Shown piece after piece: positions 59,935-64,000 of a stretch of 64,000 nt of DNA. This stretch comes from Dethiobacter sp. (GTDB lineage: Bacteria; Bacillota; Dethiobacteria; Dethiobacterales; Dethiobacteraceae). Location: positions 1-64,000 of the forward strand of contig JAGXTL010000042.1 in assembly GCA_018333635.1 (NCBI GenBank), written 5' to 3'. The number at the start of each line of letters is the position of its first letter. Position 1 is the stretch's first letter. The notes beneath the pieces were generated by a model. That model did not search any database and was not told where the DNA came from. It worked only from the letters and a program-made list of their open reading frames with translations. Both the position numbers and the translations under genes were made by a program.

Positions 59935-61089
59935 ATGGCAAAAATTGAATTTATTGCCACCGCCGCTTTCGGCTTGGAAGCGGTGGTGGCAAAAGAGTTA
60001 AAAGTTCTGGGGTATACTGATCAACTGGTGGAGAACGGGCGCGTCACTTTCCGAGGCGATGAAGAAGCGATGTGCCGGACGAATCTCTGGCTCCGTTCCG
60101 CCGATCGGGTCTTACTGAAAATGGGTGAATTTGAGGCAGCCACTTTTGAGGAGTTGTTCCAGCAGACTAAGGCATTGCCTTGGGCAGATCTTTTGCCGGC
60201 AGACGCCGAGTTTCCGGTGGATGGCAAATCAATTAAATCGAAACTGTTTAGTGTGTCTGACTGCCAGGCAATTGTGAAAAAAGCAATCGTTGAAAAAATT
60301 AAGCAGTCATACAAACAGAACTGGTTTGCGGAGACGGGTGCGCGCTATAAAATAGAGGTGGCGCTACTGAAAGATAGAGCTACTCTCACCGTAGATACAA
60401 GCGGTGCCGGTTTGCACAAACGCGGTTACAGGGAATTATCTACCAAGGCTCCGCTCAGGGAAACACAGGCTGCCGCTTTAGTGCGCTTAAGCAACTGGCC
60501 GGCAGAGCAGGTGTTGGCAGATCCGCTCTGCGGTTCCGGGACTATTCCCATTGAAGCAGCCATGTCGGCGCTTAATTTGGCTCCGGGATTGAACCGCCGC
60601 TTTGTGGCGGAATCATGGCCCCACATTCCCGCCAAATTATGGGAGAGAGGACGGGAAGAGGCGAGAAGCGTTGCGTTGCGGGGGCGGACTTTGCGGATTA
60701 TCGGTACTGATATAGACGAAAAAGTGCTTAGTCTTGCCCGGCATCATGCCCGCAAAGCTGGGGTGGAAGAGTATATCCACTTTCAACAGTTGCCTTTGGC
60801 ACAGTTTCGTTCACGTTATGAGCACGGCTCGATAATCTGCAACCCACCTTACGGAGAGAGATTAGGCGAAGTGCGTGAAGCGGAAGTTATTTATCGAGAA
60901 ATGCGTCAGGTAATTGCTAAACATCCGACTTGGTCACTATTTCTCCTGACATCTCATTTGGGTTTCGAGCAGATATTCGGACGGCCTGCCAGCAAAAAAA
61001 GAAAACTTTACAATGGCAGGATTCAATGTAATTATTATCTCTACCATGGGCCGGAACCTAAGGCTAAGGAGCGGGAAGAAAAAGTTTAG
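59935..61089 (+). CDS. THUMP-domain rRNA methyltransferase, YpsC/RlmL-N-like
   Basis: RNA guanine-N2 methyltransferase of about 384 residues. An N-terminal ferredoxin-like/THUMP region (about 1-160) is followed by the UPF0020 Rossmann domain with DPLCGSGTIPIEAA (SAM binding), GTDIDEKVL and the catalytic NPPYGERLG. Likely target is 23S rRNA. A longer frame begins at 59914, but TAGGAGAATAGC precedes ATG 59935. Confidence 0.92.
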   Translation: MAKIEFIATAAFGLEAVVAKELKVLGYTDQLVENGRVTFRGDEEAMCRTNLWLRSADRVLLKMGEFEAATFEELFQQTKALPWADLLPADAEFPVDGKSIKSKLFSVSDCQAIVKKAIVEKIKQSYKQNWFAETGARYKIEVALLKDRATLTVDTSGAGLHKRGYRELSTKAPLRETQAAALVRLSNWPAEQVLADPLCGSGTIPIEAAMSALNLAPGLNRRFVAESWPHIPAKLWERGREEARSVALRGRTLRIIGTDIDEKVLSLARHHARKAGVEEYIHFQQLPLAQFRSRYEHGSIICNPPYGERLGEVREAEVIYREMRQVIAKHPTWSLFLLTSHLGFEQIFGRPASKKRKLYNGRIQCNYYLYHGPEPKAKEREEKV

Positions 61090-61190
61090 GCTTGTGCCGC
61101 GGCAGTGTAAATCAGGAGATAAAAAGGAAATAGGCTGCTTTTGTCGAAATTAACACGGTTGTTTTTTTTATTGACAAAGGTGGTTTTTTT

Positions 61191-62867
61191 ATGTTTTTTC
61201 TGCACAGGCGTTCACTTGTATGGCGTTATCTGTGGATTTTGAGTTTTTTGACAGTTATTATTTTGACGTTGAACTTTTTTTGGAGCAGTGCGAAGTTAAG
61301 GAGTAGCGAGTTTTCTCACTTGAGAAATAAAGCCTCTGCCCTGACTGAGCAGTTTGTTTCCATGCGCTCGCTCATCGCAGAAAATCAGCAGAGGATTAAC
61401 TTTGATGCCGCAGGTAATTTTGAATTCAGACACTTAAATCCGGCTGCGGCGGGCAAGGGAGTAAGCGAATTCTTCGCCGGCCGGACATCTTATCTCATTA
61501 AACAGACAAGGCTCAATGCCCGTAATCCGCAAAACTTGCCGGACGCATTCGAGCGTGAGGCGCTCAGCAATTTTGCGGAAAATCCAGGGTTGACAGAGTT
61601 GTATAGAGCATACATGTTGAACGGTAAACCAGTATTCCGTTATATTACCCCGATCTATCTGGAAGAAGCCTGCTTGGCTTGTCACGGCGAGCCTGCCGGC
61701 AAGCCGGATGTGGTAGGCTTTCCGCGTGAGGGTCTGCGGGGAGGGGAACTGGCGGGTGCTATCAGTGTGCTGATTCCAATGGAAGAAACGCAGCTTACGC
61801 TGGCTGACAGCCGGAACAGTTTATTGATTTTCAGCTTGGTTTTACTTGTCACTATTTTGCTTGGAAGTTTAGTATTAACTGCCCGTTTAGTGATTCGTCC
61901 CTTGCAGGAGATTGCTAAAATGGCGCAGCAGGTGGCCAAAGGTGACTTAGGCGCTAAATTTGACGAAATTACTGCATATGGCGAAGTGGCTGCTCTAGCG
62001 CACGAGTTTTCTGTGATGCTTAACACTCTAAAGGATCTCTATCAGAATATGGAGCGCAAGGTGAAATCACGTACGCGGGAGATAGAGGCAGCCAACCTGC
62101 GCTTGCAGGAAGGGCAAAAATATCTGACTCAGCTCAATTATAAATTAAGTGAAAACAGCCGCTTGAAAAGTGAGTTTATGGCTACAGTAACCCATGAACT
62201 GAAGACTCCGCTTACCGCTATTGTGGCTTTCTGCGAGATTTTATTAGATGAGATCCCCGGGCCGCTAAACGGAGAGCAAAAAGAGGATCTGCTGGATATT
62301 AAAACGAGTGCTCAGCAGCTCATGATTTTAATCAGCGATATTTTAGATATGGCCAAGTTTGAGGCGGGCGCTTTGCGTGTTGAAAAAGAGCAGGTTGATT
62401 TAAACGATGTCTTTCGTGTTGTGCGGCGCACCATGTCTGCCATTGCTTACCAGAACAATATCCGTCTTACGGTTGCCAGATCTGAGTTGCCGCTGTTAAT
62501 GGGTGACCCGGAAAGGCTGCGGCAAATAATTTGTAATCTCATCTCTAATTCGATTAAATTTGTTAAAGAGGGAGGAGAGATAACAGTTTCCGCAGAAGCA
62601 GAGAGCAATTTTGCAGCTATCTCTGTTGCTGATACCGGTGAGGGGATTCCGCCGGAACTAATGCCGCATATCTTTGAAAAATTCAGACAGGGAGAAGAAT
62701 CGCTAAAGCGTCGGCGAGGTGGCACAGGCTTGGGGCTGGCGCTTGTGAAAACGCTGGCAGAACTGCATGACGGCAGCGTGTCGGTTAAAAGTGAGCTAGG
62801 CAAAGGAACCACATTCACCGTACGGATTCCATTTGTAAGGCTGGGGGGAGGAGGAAGCGATGAATAG
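61191..62867 (+). CDS. Second heme-binding (DUF3365) sensor histidine kinase
   Basis: A 558-residue paralogue of the kinase at 34223. One membrane helix (about 10-32), a DUF3365 domain with LNPAAAGKGVSEFF, TSYLIKQTRLNARNP and the heme motif CLACH (161-165), a second helix (about 210-232) and a HAMP domain follow. The kinase core has His 335 in ATVTHELKTPLT, DTGEGIP and GTGLGLALVK. It should sense a heme ligand or redox signal outside the membrane. It overlaps its regulator by 8 bp. The targets are not apparent from neighbours. Confidence 0.93.
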   Translation: MFFLHRRSLVWRYLWILSFLTVIILTLNFFWSSAKLRSSEFSHLRNKASALTEQFVSMRSLIAENQQRINFDAAGNFEFRHLNPAAAGKGVSEFFAGRTSYLIKQTRLNARNPQNLPDAFEREALSNFAENPGLTELYRAYMLNGKPVFRYITPIYLEEACLACHGEPAGKPDVVGFPREGLRGGELAGAISVLIPMEETQLTLADSRNSLLIFSLVLLVTILLGSLVLTARLVIRPLQEIAKMAQQVAKGDLGAKFDEITAYGEVAALAHEFSVMLNTLKDLYQNMERKVKSRTREIEAANLRLQEGQKYLTQLNYKLSENSRLKSEFMATVTHELKTPLTAIVAFCEILLDEIPGPLNGEQKEDLLDIKTSAQQLMILISDILDMAKFEAGALRVEKEQVDLNDVFRVVRRTMSAIAYQNNIRLTVARSELPLLMGDPERLRQIICNLISNSIKFVKEGGEITVSAEAESNFAAISVADTGEGIPPELMPHIFEKFRQGEESLKRRRGGTGLGLALVKTLAELHDGSVSVKSELGKGTTFTVRIPFVRLGGGGSDE

Positions 62868-63570
62868 CAAAACAACAAAAATATTGGTGGTTGATGATGA
62901 GCCTAAAATCAGGCGAATTGTCGAACAAAGCCTGCGTAAAGATGCGTATCGTGTTGTTCACGCTTGTGACGGTAAGGAAGCAATGCAGAAAATTGCTGCT
63001 GAACAACCTGATCTGATTGTTTTGGATCTGATGATGCCGGAAATGGATGGCTTTGAAGTTTGCAGAGAGATGCGCAGCCGTGGTGACAATACTCCCGTGA
63101 TTATCCTCACAGCCAAAGATGAGCTGGAAGATAAAGCTCAAGGGTTTAACTTGGGTGTGGATGACTATGTAACTAAACCGTTTAGTCCTTCGGAACTGGC
63201 GCTGCGGGTTAAAGCCGTACTGCGCCGGGTTGGCGGAGAGGATTTGGCTCCGCGCTTGAAAGAAGGCACATTTAATGACGGCAGGCTCTATATTAATAGC
63301 AAGACACGGGAAACAAAATTAAATAATGACGGCGTATATTTGACTGCCAAAGAATTTGATTTGCTTTGGGTATTGGCTAATAATCCCGGGGTGGTCTATA
63401 GCCGTGACCAATTGCTAGATATGGTCTGGGGTAACGAGTATTTCGGTGATTCGGGCACGGTGACAGTTTTAATCAGGCGCATCAGGGAGAAAATAGAGAA
63501 AGATCCTGCAAACCCGACATATCTGAAAACAGTGTGGGGGATCGGCTATAAGTTTGAAGCAGCCTTATAA
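62860..63570 (+). CDS. OmpR-family response regulator, partner of the second DUF3365 kinase
   Basis: A 236-residue regulator with receiver motifs VVDDEPKIRRI, LIVLDLMMPEMDGFEV (phospho-Asp about 55) and TKPFSPSEL. The winged-helix domain has LTAKEFDLLWVLA and LIRRIREKIEKDP. It starts inside the kinase 3' end after GGGGGAGGAGG. It closely resembles the regulator at 33496, so the two may share binding sites. Confidence 0.95.
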   Translation: MNSKTTKILVVDDEPKIRRIVEQSLRKDAYRVVHACDGKEAMQKIAAEQPDLIVLDLMMPEMDGFEVCREMRSRGDNTPVIILTAKDELEDKAQGFNLGVDDYVTKPFSPSELALRVKAVLRRVGGEDLAPRLKEGTFNDGRLYINSKTRETKLNNDGVYLTAKEFDLLWVLANNPGVVYSRDQLLDMVWGNEYFGDSGTVTVLIRRIREKIEKDPANPTYLKTVWGIGYKFEAAL

Positions 63571-63599
63571 AAGGGAAGAATGGATAGAGAGGGATTTGT

Positions 63600-63968
63600 G
63601 TGCTGCGCTGTGGTGTTGATATCATCGAGATAAAAAGAGTGAGCCGGGCTTATCACAAACAACCCCGGCTTTTTCTGAAACGGCTTTTTACTGACCGTGA
63701 AGTCAGCCAACTGCTGCTTCGCTCCCATATCGGAAAACATTTGGCTGTCCGTTTTGCCGGAAAAGAGGCTGTCTTTAAAGCGCTGGGGGTAGGACAGGGT
63801 TCAATCGCTTGGACTGATGTGGAAATATTATCTCTGCCAAGCGGAGAACCTGTGGTTTTCTTACACGGCAAGGCTGCGCAAAGAGCAGAGGATCTGGGAC
63901 TTAAAAAAATCATTCTTTCCCTGAGCCACTGCCGGGAGTACGCCGTGGCTCAGGTAGTCGCTACATAA
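63600..63968 (+). CDS. acpS: Holo-[acyl-carrier-protein] synthase AcpS
   Basis: Transfers phosphopantetheine from CoA to acyl carrier protein. The 122-residue protein has CGVDIIEIKRV (metal Asp) and VRFAGKEAVFKALG (metal Glu), ending in LSLSHCREYAVAQVVA. GTG start with GAGAGGG about 7 bases upstream. In many Bacillota acpS neighbours alr and toxin-antitoxin genes; none is visible before the window ends. Confidence 0.95.
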   Translation: MLRCGVDIIEIKRVSRAYHKQPRLFLKRLFTDREVSQLLLRSHIGKHLAVRFAGKEAVFKALGVGQGSIAWTDVEILSLPSGEPVVFLHGKAAQRAEDLGLKKIILSLSHCREYAVAQVVAT

Positions 63969-64000
63969 TCTCTTACAGAGCAATAAAATTGCGCAAATAA

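Overview
The window reads as chromosome of an anaerobic or facultative, endospore-forming member of the Bacillota (Clostridia-like, possibly a Dethiobacteria/Peptococcales-type lineage; the rank below phylum is a guess). Support: strong GGAGG-type ribosome binding sites with many GTG/TTG starts, a T-box leader, a glmS ribozyme, the cdaA-cdaR-glmM-glmS block, cwlD for spore cortex, a DUF3231-type protein, comEA/comEC, and a nitrite reductase NrfA made as a lipoprotein. No tRNA, rRNA, CRISPR array or prophage was seen.

Layout. 1-2463: an IS21-family element (istA/istB) whose right tip sits in the 3' end of a large-subunit-type catalase (2464-4095) and appears to cut off its C-terminal domain. 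4372-9180: a DUF3231-like protein, then comEA-comEC-exoD-like. 9216-11535: family I CoA-transferase plus SDR oxidoreductase. 11884-16773: msrA, an isocitrate dehydrogenase with a separately encoded C-terminal-type domain, a frameshifted PAS-GGDEF-HD-GYP protein and a TM1266-like regulator. 17208-20589: a membrane polyferredoxin/flavin reductase under a CsoR/CstR-type operator, a 40-residue membrane peptide and an atypical alkaline phosphatase. 20926-31864: MFS transporter, CAP protein, two probable surface or spore proteins, a DUF3343 gene that seems to start at CTG, a P-type Ca2+-ATPase, DUF2284, a pseudopilin-like protein and a DUF6671-like protein. 32021-35872: nrfA with a heme-binding (DUF3365) two-component system. 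36066-43058: glnS, COG2509 flavoprotein, YgiQ radical SAM protein and the FetAB iron exporter. 43286-45500: a T-box-controlled Na+/solute symporter with a 38-residue companion peptide. 45609-49538: zinc-ribbon protein, a GGGP synthase/acetyltransferase pair, split chromate transporter and cwlD. 49703-58805: MEMO-AMMECR1 fusion plus its radical SAM partner, agcS, and cdaA-cdaR-glmM-(ribozyme)-glmS. 58949-63968: DMT transporter, THUMP methyltransferase, a second DUF3365 two-component system and acpS.

How the parts may work together. Two paralogous sensor kinases each carry one extracytoplasmic CxxCH heme motif. One is encoded just upstream of nrfA, whose promoter has tandem OmpR-type half-sites 11 bp apart abutting a poor -35, so heme-based redox or nitrogen-oxide sensing that activates nitrite ammonification is plausible. 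Cell-wall precursor supply (GlmM, GlmS with product-sensing ribozyme) is tied to c-di-AMP synthesis (CdaA/CdaR). An archaeal-type prenylglyceryl-phosphate synthase is translationally coupled to a hexapeptide acyltransferase, which suggests an acylated prenylglycerol lipid.

Three families of GC-rich intergenic repeats recur (a CCCTCACCCTAACCCTCTCCC family at six places, two smaller families at two places each). Some have expanded into exact tandem arrays, one copy supplies the RBS of ygiQ, and one lies between the T-box terminator and the symporter operon.
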